Shown here one piece after another: positions 9,520-20,011 of a stretch of 64,000 nt of DNA. A model generated the notes under the pieces. It saw only the letters and a program-made list of their open reading frames with translations. It made no database searches and was not told the DNA's origin. A program made the translations under genes and the position numbers. Source of the DNA: Streptomyces typhae (GTDB lineage: Bacteria; Actinomycetota; Actinomycetes; Streptomycetales; Streptomycetaceae); assembly GCF_009755605.1 (NCBI RefSeq), contig NZ_WPNZ01000006.1, positions 310,001 through 374,000 on the forward strand, written 5' to 3'. The number at the start of each line of letters is the position of its first letter. Positions within the stretch are counted from its first letter, which is position 1.

Positions 9520-10848
9520 TCAGTCGGCTGCCACGGGCGCCGGCCGGGGGAAGAGGTCGCGCACGGCGGTTTCCGGACGCGCGGTCCCGAGCGCGTCGAG
9601 CAGACCGAGGATCCCCTCCAGATGCGCGTCCGTCTCCTGGGCGGTGAACAGTTCGGGGTGCGCGTCGAGAATGACGTCCGTCGTCCCGTCCGCCGAGGTC
9701 TGGAAGAAATAGACGGTCATGTCGACCGTGAGGGGGATCGAGAGGGTGCGCATCGTCGCGGCCGACCCCCCGAAGTCCAGCTTGTAGTCGAACTTCATCA
9801 CATTGACCATCGGCCCCCACAGCCGTCCGCCGCCCTCGCCGAGGACTTCCCTGGAGATCTCGGCGGTCGGATAGCGGGAGTGCAGCAGGACGTTTCTGAT
9901 CGTGCGTGACACGCGCCGGGTGAAGGCGCCGAGGGGCAGGCCGGTGTCGACGGTGAGCCGCAGCGGCAGGATGTTCATGGTCATGCCGGGGACGTTGCGC
10001 ACCTGTGGGCTCAGGCGTCCGCCGGTGGGCAGGCCGAGCAGCAGCTCGTCCGCGCCGGTGTGCTTCCCCACGTACGCCGCGATGGTGGAGACGGCCAGGT
10101 CGGACCAGGTCACGCCGAGGTCGGCGGCCGCTCGTTCCAGGTGCCCGACCCGGTCCGGGGCCAGCTCGACGGTGCGGCGGCGGCCGATGGCGAGCCCGCC
10201 GCGCCGACCGGAGAGACCGACCGGCTCGGGGTGTCCGGCGAGGGTGTCGAGCCAGTGCGCCCGGTCCCGGGGGAAGCTCCTGCTGTCGCGGTAGGCGGTC
10301 TCGGTCTCCACCAGGTGGGCGAAGGCGGGAAAGGCGCCGCCCTCGGCGGGGAGTTGCCGGGCGAGTGCCGAGTAGACGGCGGCGGTGCGGTTGAAGACGA
10401 GCGCAAGGCTGTAGCCGTCGACGACCGCGTGGTGCACGCGCCGGTACAGGACGAAGTGGTCGTCGGCGATTTTCAGCAGGGCGGCACGGCACAGCGCTTG
10501 CGGGTCGACGGGCCCTTCCGCGTCCTTCTCCATCCAGGCGCGGGCAGCCGCTTCGGGCGCGGGTCCGGTACTCAGGTCGACATAGGGCAGCGGCGCCGGA
10601 TCGTCCTTCACGAATTGGCGGTGACCGCCGTCCGCGTCCTCGTCGGAAACGATGACGAGACGTAGGGCCTCGGCCTCGCGCTCCACTTGCTCGTGCGCCG
10701 CCCGCATGGTCTCCGGATCGACGGGGCCACGGATGTCCACATAGTCGCAAATACAGTAAACAGGGTTACCGAAATCTTCTGACTGAGCCATCCATGTGCG
10801 CAACTGCGCCGCCAGGAGCGGTAGTTCCGTTCTTTCGCGATTAAGCAA
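9520..10848 (-). CDS. Free-standing NRPS-type condensation domain protein
   Basis: The 442-residue protein has one condensation-superfamily domain with an intact catalytic motif, RVHHAVVDGYSLAL; the later DFGWG-like motif is altered to DFGGS. Such proteins form amide or ester bonds between carrier-bound acyl groups and amine or hydroxyl acceptors. The start is TTG at 10846-10848, with GAGGAGG 7 nt upstream; the alternative GTG upstream runs into a stop at once. The start region folds into a hairpin (see 10838-10884). It is first in the leftward run and probably supplies the condensation step for the NRPS, whose visible part has none (inference). Confidence 0.85.
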   Translation of the reverse strand: MLNRERTELPLLAAQLRTWMAQSEDFGNPVYCICDYVDIRGPVDPETMRAAHEQVEREAEALRLVIVSDEDADGGHRQFVKDDPAPLPYVDLSTGPAPEAAARAWMEKDAEGPVDPQALCRAALLKIADDHFVLYRRVHHAVVDGYSLALVFNRTAAVYSALARQLPAEGGAFPAFAHLVETETAYRDSRSFPRDRAHWLDTLAGHPEPVGLSGRRGGLAIGRRRTVELAPDRVGHLERAAADLGVTWSDLAVSTIAAYVGKHTGADELLLGLPTGGRLSPQVRNVPGMTMNILPLRLTVDTGLPLGAFTRRVSRTIRNVLLHSRYPTAEISREVLGEGGGRLWGPMVNVMKFDYKLDFGGSAATMRTLSIPLTVDMTVYFFQTSADGTTDVILDAHPELFTAQETDAHLEGILGLLDALGTARPETAVRDLFPRPAPVAAD

Positions 10849-10884
10849 CGTACACCCTCCTCAAGAGGACACTTGCTTAAATCG
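10838..10884 (-). promoter_or_regulatory. Hairpin enclosing the RBS and TTG start of the condensation gene
   Basis: Read on the minus strand, the arms are CGATTTAAGCAA (10884-10873) and TTGCTTAATCG (10848-10838), pairing over 11 bp with one bulged T. The enclosed segment holds UCCU-CUUG-AGGA, which pairs the Shine-Dalgarno AGGA with UCCU across a CUUG loop. The TTG start lies in the outer stem. In RNA this would hide both the ribosome-binding site and the start codon. As DNA it could instead be a protein-binding site. Confidence 0.5.
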
Positions 10885-11311
10885 ACGCCACATCGCACAG
10901 GCGTCACGAACACAATTTCTTGGTCGTGCGTACCTAATGGTGGGGAACAGTTGTGGAGTCCGGGAAGAGCGGGAGGATTGGTGGGGGGATAGGCAGGTCC
11001 CTGGACAACGCACGTAGCCTACCTGTCACTTGATCGGCCGTCCATACCTCTCTGCCTGCATGTGCCAATGTCACTGAATGCAAGGGCCAGCCACCCTGTT
11101 ACCCGGGCGGCAATCACACAAAGCTACGTGCATTGGACCCGGCCAACTCGGCGCGAATTGACCGCACCTTGACGACCAGGGTTTACGCTGGCCTGCGAGT
11201 GCCGTCACGATCTTCGGGGCGGCACTTCGAACTCTCTTTGCCTACAGCCCGTTGAAACATGAAGCAGCAGTTCCGGAACTCTCGTGTACGCACGGTGAAC
11301 GTGGAGGATGG
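10885..11311. other. Divergent intergenic region between condensation gene and MFS gene
   Basis: About 430 bp, noticeably less G+C-rich than the flanking genes. It must hold promoters for both divergent genes, but I could not place a convincing -35/-10 pair. No further ORF with coding character was seen. Confidence 0.4.
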
Positions 11312-12616
11312 ATGGCGACGGACCCGACAGCTGCCCCACCCGGCGACCAGCGTGCCGCCACCCGGCGCGGCGTGGCCGTGGTGGCCGCCCTGATGCTGGG
11401 GGCGTTCGCCTTCAACACCACCGAGAACCTCCCGATCGGCGTCCTGAAACTCATGTCGGACGACTTGGACGTCTCACTGTCGGCCGTCGGCCTGCTGGTG
11501 TCCGGGTACGGCCTGACCGTCGCGGTCGTGTCGGTGCCCATCGCCCAGATGACCCGTTCGGTCCCACGCCGCGCAGTGCTGTGCGTACTCCTCGCCGCCC
11601 TGTTCCTCGCGAGCCTCGTGGCGGCCCTCGTCTCCTCGTACTGGGTCCTGATGGCCAGCCGGCTGGTGACGGCGGTCGCGCAGGCGCTGTTCTGGGCGGT
11701 GATGGGGCCGGTCGCGGTCGGGCTCTTCCCACCGCACGTGCGCGGGCGCGTCATAGGGGCGCTCTCGGTGGGCGGCTCGGCGGCGCTCGTCCTCGGTGTG
11801 CCCGGCGGCACCTGGCTCGGCCAGCACAGCAGTTGGCAGCTGCCGTTCCTGGTGGTCGGCGCGCTCGCCGTCCCGCCGCTCGTCCTCATCGCCCTGGCCC
11901 TGCCCGTCTCCCGCCCGGAGGAGAGCCACGCCGTGCGGGGCGTGGTCCCCGACACCCGCCGCTTCGCCGTCGTCCTGACCGTCACCGGCCTCACCGTCAC
12001 GGGTGTCTTCGCGGGCTACACGTACATCTCCACGTTCCTGGTGGACGAGAGCCGCTTCACGGAGTCCACGGTGAGCACGCTGCTCCTGGTGCTCGGCGTC
12101 ACCGGCATCGTCTCCGTCGCGGTCTACGGCCGCCTCCTGGACCGCTGTCCGCGCGCCACCCTCACCGTCCCCGTGGCCACCCAGGCCGCCGCGCTCCTCG
12201 GGCTGTACGCGGCGGGCGGCTCCAAGGCCGTCGCCGTGGCCATGATGGTGCTCCTCGGCGCGTCCCTCGGCCCGGTGTTCATGGCCACGCAGACCCAGGT
12301 CATGCACTTCGCGCCGGGCCGCACCGAGACGGCGGTCGCGGCGAACAGCGCCGCGTACAACCTCGGGGTCGCCGCTGGCGCGCTCGCGGGGAGCCTGCTC
12401 CTGCCGGCCATCGGCGTGCGCGGCACGTTCCTGGTGGGCGGCCTGATGACGGTGGCGGCCCTCGTGCTGCTCCTGGAGGAACAGTTCTTCCCCGTGGGGC
12501 GCGACGACCCCTGGGCCGCGGCAGCGGACCACCAGGCACCTGCGGGCCCCAAGGACCCGCAGGACCCGCAGGGACCGCCCGGCCCTCCGGCCGAGGACGT
12601 CTACTCCGAGAAGTGA
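11312..12616 (+). CDS. MFS transporter (drug-efflux type)
   Basis: The 434-residue protein has about twelve hydrophobic segments and resembles DHA1-type proton-driven exporters. Early features are FNTTENLPIGVLKLM, the A-loop region RSVPRRAVLC and VMGPVAVGLFPPHVRGRV. The ATG at 11312 is chosen because GGAGG lies just upstream; a start 60 bp earlier lacks an RBS. The C-terminal tail is a hydrophilic Pro/Gly/Asp-rich segment with DPQGPPGPP. Its divergent position against the condensation gene makes it a candidate exporter for the left-block product. Confidence 0.82.
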   Translation: MATDPTAAPPGDQRAATRRGVAVVAALMLGAFAFNTTENLPIGVLKLMSDDLDVSLSAVGLLVSGYGLTVAVVSVPIAQMTRSVPRRAVLCVLLAALFLASLVAALVSSYWVLMASRLVTAVAQALFWAVMGPVAVGLFPPHVRGRVIGALSVGGSAALVLGVPGGTWLGQHSSWQLPFLVVGALAVPPLVLIALALPVSRPEESHAVRGVVPDTRRFAVVLTVTGLTVTGVFAGYTYISTFLVDESRFTESTVSTLLLVLGVTGIVSVAVYGRLLDRCPRATLTVPVATQAAALLGLYAAGGSKAVAVAMMVLLGASLGPVFMATQTQVMHFAPGRTETAVAANSAAYNLGVAAGALAGSLLLPAIGVRGTFLVGGLMTVAALVLLLEEQFFPVGRDDPWAAAADHQAPAGPKDPQDPQGPPGPPAEDVYSEK

Positions 12617-12620
12617 GGCT

Positions 12621-12700
12621 CCGCGGGTCGCCGCGGGTCGATGCGGGTCGCCGCGGGTCGATGCGGGTCGCCGGGGATCGCCGCGGGTCGCCGCGGGTCG
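12621..12700. repeat. Eight tandem 10-bp units between convergent genes
   Basis: Eight units of ccgcgggtcg (variants atgcgggtcg, ccggggatcg) fill the gap between the MFS stop and the stop of the convergent peptidase. They are flanked by TGAGGCT (12614-12620) and AGCCTCA (12704-12710), an inverted pair that contains both stop codons. It may act as a bidirectional terminator or be a slipped-strand minisatellite. Confidence 0.8.
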
Positions 12701-12707
12701 CCGAGCC

Positions 12708-14183
12708 TCAGCGCTCGGGTGCCGGGAACGCCACCGGGCTGCGCACTCCGGAGCGGCCGACCGCGCGGACGCCGAAGAAGACGTTGTCCTTGGAGAGTTC
12801 GACGGTGTGGCGGGTGACGTCGCCGACGTCGACGACCTCGGTCCAGTCCGTGTCGGTGGTCTCGCGCCACACCACTTCGTACCCGGCCAGGTCGGCGAGG
12901 TCGCTCTCGGGGCCGCGCTCCCACACGAGTTCGGTGTCGTTGGTCAGCTCGGCGGTACGGATCTTCGCGCCCCGCGGGGTGCCCGGCGCCTGGGCGAGGC
13001 TCCACAGGGCGGCGGCGTTCACGCGCGCCACCCGGGCGATGTAGGGGAAGTCGCAGAACTCCGGCAGGTCCCCGTACTGCTTGCCGTCGACCACGCGCAC
13101 GTCCTGGTGCTGGTGGGCGTAGTCCTCGGCGGGCTCGGTGAACCGGGCCGCCGGATAGGCCCGTTCGAGGAAGGGGATGTGGTCGCCGCCGCGCAGATAG
13201 CGGTCGCGGCGGTGCACGACGCGCACCCTCATCCCGGTCGCGTCGTTGTCGGCGACATCGCGCACGAAGCGGGCGAGCTGGCGTGCCGGTGAGTCGTTCT
13301 CGCCGCCCACGGAGCGGCGTACGGCGGCCTCCTCGGGGGTCTCGGACGACGGCACGCCCTCGGCGAAGAGCCGGACGGTGCGGGGGTCGCGGGTGCCGTC
13401 GTCCGCGGTGGAGCTGCCGACGATGTCGTTGGTGAACATCGCCTGGACGTCCGCCTTCTGCCGCTTGTACTGCTCCGCCATGTGGGCCGCGCCGTACAGC
13501 CCCTGCTCCTCGCCCGCGACGGCCGCGAAGACGACCGTGGCGCCGAGTCGCCGGGTCGCCATGACCCGGGCGAGTTCCAGGACGACCGCGACCCCGGAGG
13601 CGTCGTCGTCCGCTCCGGGGGCGTCGCCGGTGGCGTCCATGACGTCGCTCGCCCGGGAGTCGTAGTGCCCCGACACGACGTAGATCCGGTCCGGGGACGC
13701 CGATCCCCGCAGGGTGGCCACGACGTTGGTGATCCGCGTCGGCTGTGGAATGCGCGGGCCCGGTTCTTGTACGTACGACTGGAGCTCCACGCTCATCCGG
13801 CCGCCCGACGCCCGCGCGTGCCGCCGCAGCTCGGCGAGGATCCAGTCGCGGGCGGCCCCGATGCCGCGTACGGGGTCGTCCTGCGCGGACAGCGTGTGCC
13901 GGGTCCCGAACGCGGCGAGCCGGCGCACGGTCGCCTCGACGCGGCGGTGGTCGATCTCCCGCAGGAGCGCGCGCAGGGCGCGCGGGGGTGGTTGCGCGGT
14001 GGCGCTCCCACCGGCAGGCGCGGTGGCGCTCGCACCGGCAGATGTGGTGGCGCTCGCACCGGCCGGGGCGTGTCGGCCGTCGCGTGCCGCGGCCGGTCCC
14101 GCCTGGCCGACGGCCTCGGCCGTACCGGCGACCGCGGCCGCCGCGAGGACGGTCCGCCGGGAAGTGCCCGTCTGCTCCGACAT
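12708..14183 (-). CDS. Secreted M28-family zinc aminopeptidase (Tat signal)
   Basis: The 491-residue protein starts with a twin-arginine signal (SRRTVLAAAAVAG), then an Ala/Ser/Thr-rich spacer with ASATxxAG repeats. The M28 catalytic domain follows: VSGHYDSR (zinc His), GADDDASG (bridging Asp), GEEQGLYG (catalytic and zinc Glu pair), FTNDIVGSS and a late His in YAHQHQDVR. The last 100 or so residues look like a fibronectin type III domain (YEVVWRETTDTDW and NVFFGVRAVG). It is probably exported and releases N-terminal residues from peptides. There is no evident link to the biosynthetic blocks, though a leader-trimming role cannot be excluded. Confidence 0.88.
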   Translation of the reverse strand: MSEQTGTSRRTVLAAAAVAGTAEAVGQAGPAAARDGRHAPAGASATTSAGASATAPAGGSATAQPPPRALRALLREIDHRRVEATVRRLAAFGTRHTLSAQDDPVRGIGAARDWILAELRRHARASGGRMSVELQSYVQEPGPRIPQPTRITNVVATLRGSASPDRIYVVSGHYDSRASDVMDATGDAPGADDDASGVAVVLELARVMATRRLGATVVFAAVAGEEQGLYGAAHMAEQYKRQKADVQAMFTNDIVGSSTADDGTRDPRTVRLFAEGVPSSETPEEAAVRRSVGGENDSPARQLARFVRDVADNDATGMRVRVVHRRDRYLRGGDHIPFLERAYPAARFTEPAEDYAHQHQDVRVVDGKQYGDLPEFCDFPYIARVARVNAAALWSLAQAPGTPRGAKIRTAELTNDTELVWERGPESDLADLAGYEVVWRETTDTDWTEVVDVGDVTRHTVELSKDNVFFGVRAVGRSGVRSPVAFPAPER

Positions 14184-14281
14184 GCGGCCATAGTCATGGA
14201 CACCACAACGGGACGCAAGGGGGCCGGGGGTGTGCCGCGGCGCCTTGGGGCGGGGGCGAAAGGCCGGGGGTTGCGGGGCCG

Positions 14282-15139
14282 CTACGACCTGCGGCGCGGC
14301 TTGCCCCGTTTGGCCTGGGGGCCGCCGCCTGCGCGACGCGCCGTGCGGCCGGGGGTCGGCTTTCCCGTCCTGCCGGAGGCGGACTTGCCCGAAGCGGATT
14401 TACCCGAGGCGGACTTGCCGGTCTTCCCGGAGGCCGGCTTCGCCGAGGCGGGCTTCCCCTGCGCCCCCTTGCGGGGCGAGCCCTTGGTCGCACCCCGCTT
14501 CTCGGTGGTCTGTGCCGCGGCCGGACCCCGGCCTCGGGTGCTGTTCACGGTCCGGCCACGGATGATGCCGATGAACTCCTCCACCAGGTCGGTCGTGGCG
14601 TCCTCCGGCCAGGACAGCACGACGCCCGACTGCGGTACGTCGGTGAGCGGCCGGTACGTGAGGTCCCTGCGGTGGTGCAGACGCGCCAGCGACTGCGGCA
14701 CCGCGAGCACGCCGATGCCCGCCGCGACCAGCTCGACGGCGTCGGCCGTCGTCGCGGGGCGCTCCCTCGCGGGGCGGCCCGGCAGCTCCTCCCAGCCAAG
14801 GGTGTCGTCGAGAGGGTGGAGGACGATCTCGTCGGCAAGATCGGCGACGCCCACCTCGTCGGCAGCCGTCACGAGGTGGTCCTTGGGGACGACGACCACG
14901 GTCGTCTCCGTGTAGAGCGGGATGGCGCTGAGGACGGTCCGGTCGACGGGCAGCCGCACCAGGCCCGCGTCGACACCACCGCTCCGGAGCAGTTCGTCCG
15001 CGTCGGCGGGCGCCACCGGTACGAGCGTCAGCGGGACGTCGGGCAGCCGCTCGTTCCAGACACGCACCCACTTCGCGGGTGTCACCCCCGGGACATAGGC
15101 CAGCCGGAACGAAGAGGTGTTTTCCGAGCCTGTCACCAC
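14282..15139 (-). CDS. LysR-type ligand-binding domain protein without HTH, basic repeat tail
   Basis: The 285-residue protein begins directly with a LysR effector-binding fold (FRLAYVPGVTPAKWVRVWNERLP, VVVPKDHLV, AGIGVLAVPQSLA) and has no N-terminal winged helix. The C-terminal 90 or so residues are Lys/Ser/Gly-rich, with SASGK repeats and an RRAGGG-x-QAKRGK end resembling nucleic-acid-binding tails. Its divergent neighbour encodes a DUF5997 protein, a pairing common in Streptomyces. The start is GTG at 15137-15139. It could be a cofactor-type regulator or an RNA/DNA-associated protein; the function is unknown. Confidence 0.82.
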   Translation of the reverse strand: MVTGSENTSSFRLAYVPGVTPAKWVRVWNERLPDVPLTLVPVAPADADELLRSGGVDAGLVRLPVDRTVLSAIPLYTETTVVVVPKDHLVTAADEVGVADLADEIVLHPLDDTLGWEELPGRPARERPATTADAVELVAAGIGVLAVPQSLARLHHRRDLTYRPLTDVPQSGVVLSWPEDATTDLVEEFIGIIRGRTVNSTRGRGPAAAQTTEKRGATKGSPRKGAQGKPASAKPASGKTGKSASGKSASGKSASGRTGKPTPGRTARRAGGGPQAKRGKPRRRS

Positions 15140-15194
15140 GCCAGGCTACCCGGCGTGGTCGGAGGCCGCTCAGGCGCTCGATACCCTGGTGACC

Positions 15195-15587
15195 ATGACG
15201 TCGCACCAGACCACCCAGACCATGAAGCCCGCGACTGCGGCGAAGAAGCTGGGTGTGTACCTCGAGGCCACCCCCACCGAGTTCCAGGAGGGCGTGGTCT
15301 CCCGGGCCGAGTTCAACGCGCTGCAGGCCGACCCGCCCCAGTGGCTCCAGGACCTGCGCCGCACCGGCCCGCACCCGCGTCCCGTGGTCGCGGCGAGGCT
15401 CGGCGTCTCCATTTCCGGCCTCGCCCGCGGCGGTGTCACCGAGGCGCTGACCACCGAGCAGATCGACGCCCTGAAGACGGAGAACCCCGAGTGGCTGCGG
15501 CGGGAGCGCGCCACCCAGGCCGAGGTCCGCAAGGAGACCGCCCGCCTCAAGGAGAAGCAGCGCGAGGCCGCGGCCGAATCCGACTGA
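15195..15587 (+). CDS. DUF5997 family protein
   Basis: The 130-residue protein has KPATAAKKLGVYLEATP, FQEGVVSRAEFNAL and PPQWLQDLRRTGPHPRPVV, which I recognise as the actinobacterial DUF5997 family. The middle (VVAARLGVSISGLARGG) resembles a helix-turn-helix, and the C-terminus is a charged helix. The start at 15195 gives the usual family length. It is divergent from the LysR-like gene, which suggests joint regulation or a shared process. No biochemical role is known to me. Confidence 0.85.
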   Translation: MTSHQTTQTMKPATAAKKLGVYLEATPTEFQEGVVSRAEFNALQADPPQWLQDLRRTGPHPRPVVAARLGVSISGLARGGVTEALTTEQIDALKTENPEWLRRERATQAEVRKETARLKEKQREAAAESD

Positions 15588-15759
15588 ACGGGGCGATCCG
15601 AACCATCCGGCTGGTTCGCCGCGTCCCGGCCGGTTCGTTCCACCCGGCCGATACGGCTGGTCCGGCTGATCCGCCCGGTCCGCCCTGGTCTGCTCGGTCC
15701 GGCCGGGAGAGCGCGCCCCGCGGCCCGGCCGGGCCCGAGCGGTCCGGCCGGGAACGGTC

Positions 15760-15801
15760 CGGGCAGTCCGGGCAGTCCGGGCAGTCCGGGCAGTCCGGGC
15801 A
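15760..15801. repeat. Tandem 9-bp gggcagtcc repeats
   Basis: Four to five exact copies of a 9-bp unit lie between the convergent DUF5997 and STAS genes, in a 220-bp gap rich in ccgg-type short repeats. No hairpin with a T tract is seen. Confidence 0.8.
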
Positions 15802-15809
15802 CGGGACCG

Positions 15810-16181
15810 TCACACGGGTGACCCTTCCGCCCCCGTCATGAGCGCGGTCTCCAGATCCCCCGCGATCTCGAACGTCGACATGAGACCGGCCAGGCGCAGG
15901 ACCTTGCGGAAGAACGGGTTGTCCACGACCAGGACGACACCCGCCTCACGCCGCCGGGCCGCATCCCGGGCCCGGCACAGAAGCGTCAGTCCGCCGCAGT
16001 CGAGAAACGTCACTGCACTCAGGTCGAGCACGAGGTCGCGGCGGCTCTCCCGGGCGAGGCGCGCGAGCGGAGCGGCGAGGACCTCGTCCGCGAGTATGTC
16101 CAGCTCTCCCCAGAACGCGATGATCATCCGTTCCTGCCGCACATCCGCGCGGAGGCCGAACGCGGCGTGGTCCTCGAGCAT
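15810..16181 (-). CDS. STAS-domain anti-anti-sigma-factor-like protein
   Basis: The 123-residue single STAS domain has IIAFWGELDILADEV, LVLDLSAVTFLDCGGLTLLCRA and a C-terminal helix ending FEIAGDLETAL. In classical anti-sigma-factor antagonists a Ser in the D-S/C-S-G-L loop is phosphorylated by an anti-sigma kinase. Here the loop is LDCGGL with no Ser or Thr, so the usual switch is missing. It may act constitutively or be controlled differently (inference). It is an isolated gene with no visible partner kinase nearby. Confidence 0.85.
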   Translation of the reverse strand: MLEDHAAFGLRADVRQERMIIAFWGELDILADEVLAAPLARLARESRRDLVLDLSAVTFLDCGGLTLLCRARDAARRREAGVVLVVDNPFFRKVLRLAGLMSTFEIAGDLETALMTGAEGSPV

Positions 16182-16359
16182 CGTTCCCCCTCATGGCACC
16201 GTGAGTGCGGCTCCGGGGTGAGCCTGAGCTGATCAGCGGCGGGGTCTGTGCGATGAGCTGTCGCCACCGGGGACAGGGGTGGCACGTTCTTGCCCTTGGC
16301 ATACCCGTCGGCGGGAGAATAATGCAACTGCCCTGCATTAAACAAGACTTGGCCGAATG

Positions 16360-18159
16360 TCAGCCCTTGGACCGCCCGGCGTGGACTTCTCCCCGCAGCG
16401 AGAGCGCGAGACACTTCGCACCGGCCCACAGCGCGTGCCCGGCGAGGACGAACGTCCAGATCTTCCCGCCGTCCTCCGGCACCCGGGCGAACCCGGACTC
16501 CTGCCCGCCGCCGTGCAGCAGCACGTCAGCGGTGTCCCCCGCGACGAGGTCGTGCAGCCACGAGAGCCCGAGGAGCAGCAGGACGACCTGTGCGAGGGCG
16601 TACGCGGCCGCGTGCAGGGCGAGCTCCCGGAGGATCTGCTGCCGCGACTTGGGCGGTTCGTCCTCAGGGGAGCCGTCCTTTGAGGGTTCGTCCTCAGGGG
16701 AGCCGTCCTTTGAGGGTTCGTCCTTAGGGGGGCCGTTCTTAGGGGGGCAGTTCTCAGAGGGCTCGTCCTTCGCCGGAACGGCCTTGCCCGCAACGGCCTT
16801 CTCCGAAGCGGCCTGCGCCCCGGAAGCGTCCCGCCGCGGCTCCGGCGGGGGCGGCGGCACGTCGGCGACACCGAGGCTCCGCACCGCGCGGGGCACGATC
16901 ACCGCCCCGGCCAGGATCAGGACCGCCGCGCCGAGACAGGCCACGGTCCAGTCCGCGCCGTCGTAGAGCATCCCCGCGGCGAGGGCGCCGACCAGCGCGC
17001 CCAGGAGGTTCGCCGACTCGTACACGCCCATGCCGCGCCCGGCGTGGTCACCGGAGGCCTCCGCGATCACCGCCTGCTGGATCGGTATGACCGCCGCCCA
17101 GGCGAGGCCGCTGAGGATCCACAGGACGGCGATGACGGCGGGGTGCGGCGCCCACGCGAGGCCGGCCGCGAAGGCGGCGCTGGCGCACGACGCGTACATC
17201 AGGATCCGGGTGCGGCCGAAGCGGACGACGTAGGTGTGCAGGCGCTCCGCGGCGACGCTCATGACGATCGCCCCGGGCAGGAAGACGTACGCGACCTCGA
17301 CGACCTCCAAGTCGAACTCCCGCTGGAGGTGCATCAGGAGCAGCAGCGAGATCGCGGCCTCGGCCGCCATGGTCACCACGACGGCGAGCAGCATGGGCCG
17401 GAGCCTGCGGCCGACGGCACCGAGCCCGGCGACGGCGGCCGCGGGCCCCGGCCCTGGCCCCAACGCCTTCTGCCCGCGGGGCGAGGACAGCAGCAGGACG
17501 GCGGCGAGGAGGCAGGCTCCGGCGCACGCCCAGAAGACGCCGTCGAAGCCGATCCCGCCGGTCAGGACCATCCCGGCGACGAAGGCCACCCAGGACCCCG
17601 TCTCCTGGGAGGCGAGCAGGCGCGGGAAGACCGCGGAGTCCTCCGCGAGGCGCTCGCTGATGATGGCGCGGACCGCCACCCACAGCAGGGCGCCGCCCAC
17701 CCCGCCGACCGCGGCGGCGGCGTACGCGGAGGCGGCGTTTTGCGCGAGGGCGTACCCGGCGGCGGCGGCCGCGTACAGGAACGCGCCGGTCGCGGCGACG
17801 TAGCGGCGTTCGAAGAGGTCCGCGAGCACACCCGCGATCGGTCGCGCGATCACGGAGAGGGCCATCTCCACGGCCATCAGGATGCCGACCTCGGTGGCGG
17901 TCAGGCCGAGGGCCGCGCCCGCCCACAGGGGCAGGACGAAGTCGAACAGCTCGTTCGGGCCGTTGGTGAACGCCGCCGCGTACAGCGTGCGCTCCTCGCG
18001 GCGGCGGGAGGGCGACGGTTTCTCCGTGGCCGCTTCCGGGGCGCCCGTCTCCGGAGAGGCCGCCTCAGGGACACCCGCCTGAGAGGAGCCCGCTGTCCGG
18101 GTCTTCGCTGCCGGGGTTTTCGCTGCCGGGGCGTCCGCCTCCGGGCTGTCTCCGATCAT
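16360..18159 (-). CDS. MFS transporter with repeat-rich linker and C-terminal membrane extension
   Basis: The protein is about 599 residues, longer than a normal MFS protein. Residues about 60-430 are a typical 12-segment permease (FDFVLPLWAGAALGLTATEVG, VIARPIAGVLADLFERR). A hydrophilic linker then carries 10-residue repeats (EDEPSKDGSP), encoded by 30-bp DNA repeats at about 16660-16745. A further unit of two to three hydrophobic segments ends the protein. The ATG at 18157-18159 follows a GGAG/GGGG stretch. It is divergent from a TetR gene across a palindromic operator, so it is probably a TetR-controlled exporter with unknown substrate. Confidence 0.82.
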   Translation of the reverse strand: MIGDSPEADAPAAKTPAAKTRTAGSSQAGVPEAASPETGAPEAATEKPSPSRRREERTLYAAAFTNGPNELFDFVLPLWAGAALGLTATEVGILMAVEMALSVIARPIAGVLADLFERRYVAATGAFLYAAAAAGYALAQNAASAYAAAAVGGVGGALLWVAVRAIISERLAEDSAVFPRLLASQETGSWVAFVAGMVLTGGIGFDGVFWACAGACLLAAVLLLSSPRGQKALGPGPGPAAAVAGLGAVGRRLRPMLLAVVVTMAAEAAISLLLLMHLQREFDLEVVEVAYVFLPGAIVMSVAAERLHTYVVRFGRTRILMYASCASAAFAAGLAWAPHPAVIAVLWILSGLAWAAVIPIQQAVIAEASGDHAGRGMGVYESANLLGALVGALAAGMLYDGADWTVACLGAAVLILAGAVIVPRAVRSLGVADVPPPPPEPRRDASGAQAASEKAVAGKAVPAKDEPSENCPPKNGPPKDEPSKDGSPEDEPSKDGSPEDEPPKSRQQILRELALHAAAYALAQVVLLLLGLSWLHDLVAGDTADVLLHGGGQESGFARVPEDGGKIWTFVLAGHALWAGAKCLALSLRGEVHAGRSKG

Positions 18160-18182
18160 GTGTCCGCCCCACTCCGAGCACT

Positions 18183-18208
18183 GTTCGGTTAACTCCGAAC
18201 GGTATACT
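18183..18208. promoter_or_regulatory. Palindromic operator GTTCGG-n6-CCGAAC and -10 box
   Basis: A perfect inverted repeat GTTCGG TTAACT CCGAAC (18183-18200) lies between the divergent MFS and TetR genes. TATACT at 18203-18208 is placed as a -10 box for the rightward gene. This is a standard layout for TetR autoregulation and control of the divergent pump. Confidence 0.65.
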
Positions 18209-18276
18209 GAGTTGCGAGCTGATCGCAAAGAGTGAGCCGCGCGTGAGGGCGGCCGGCCCGTTGGAGGATGTCCCTG

Positions 18277-19955
<1,679 letters not shown>

Positions 19956-20011
19956 GCCCGCGGGGAGCACCGGGCATCCTCCGGGTACTCCCGGGCGCCT
20001 CGGGCACGCCC

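Noticed and set aside
12708..14183. M28 peptidase as the lanthipeptide leader protease
   Set aside because: It is 21 kb away among ordinary genes and has a Tat signal; no specific evidence links it to the precursors.
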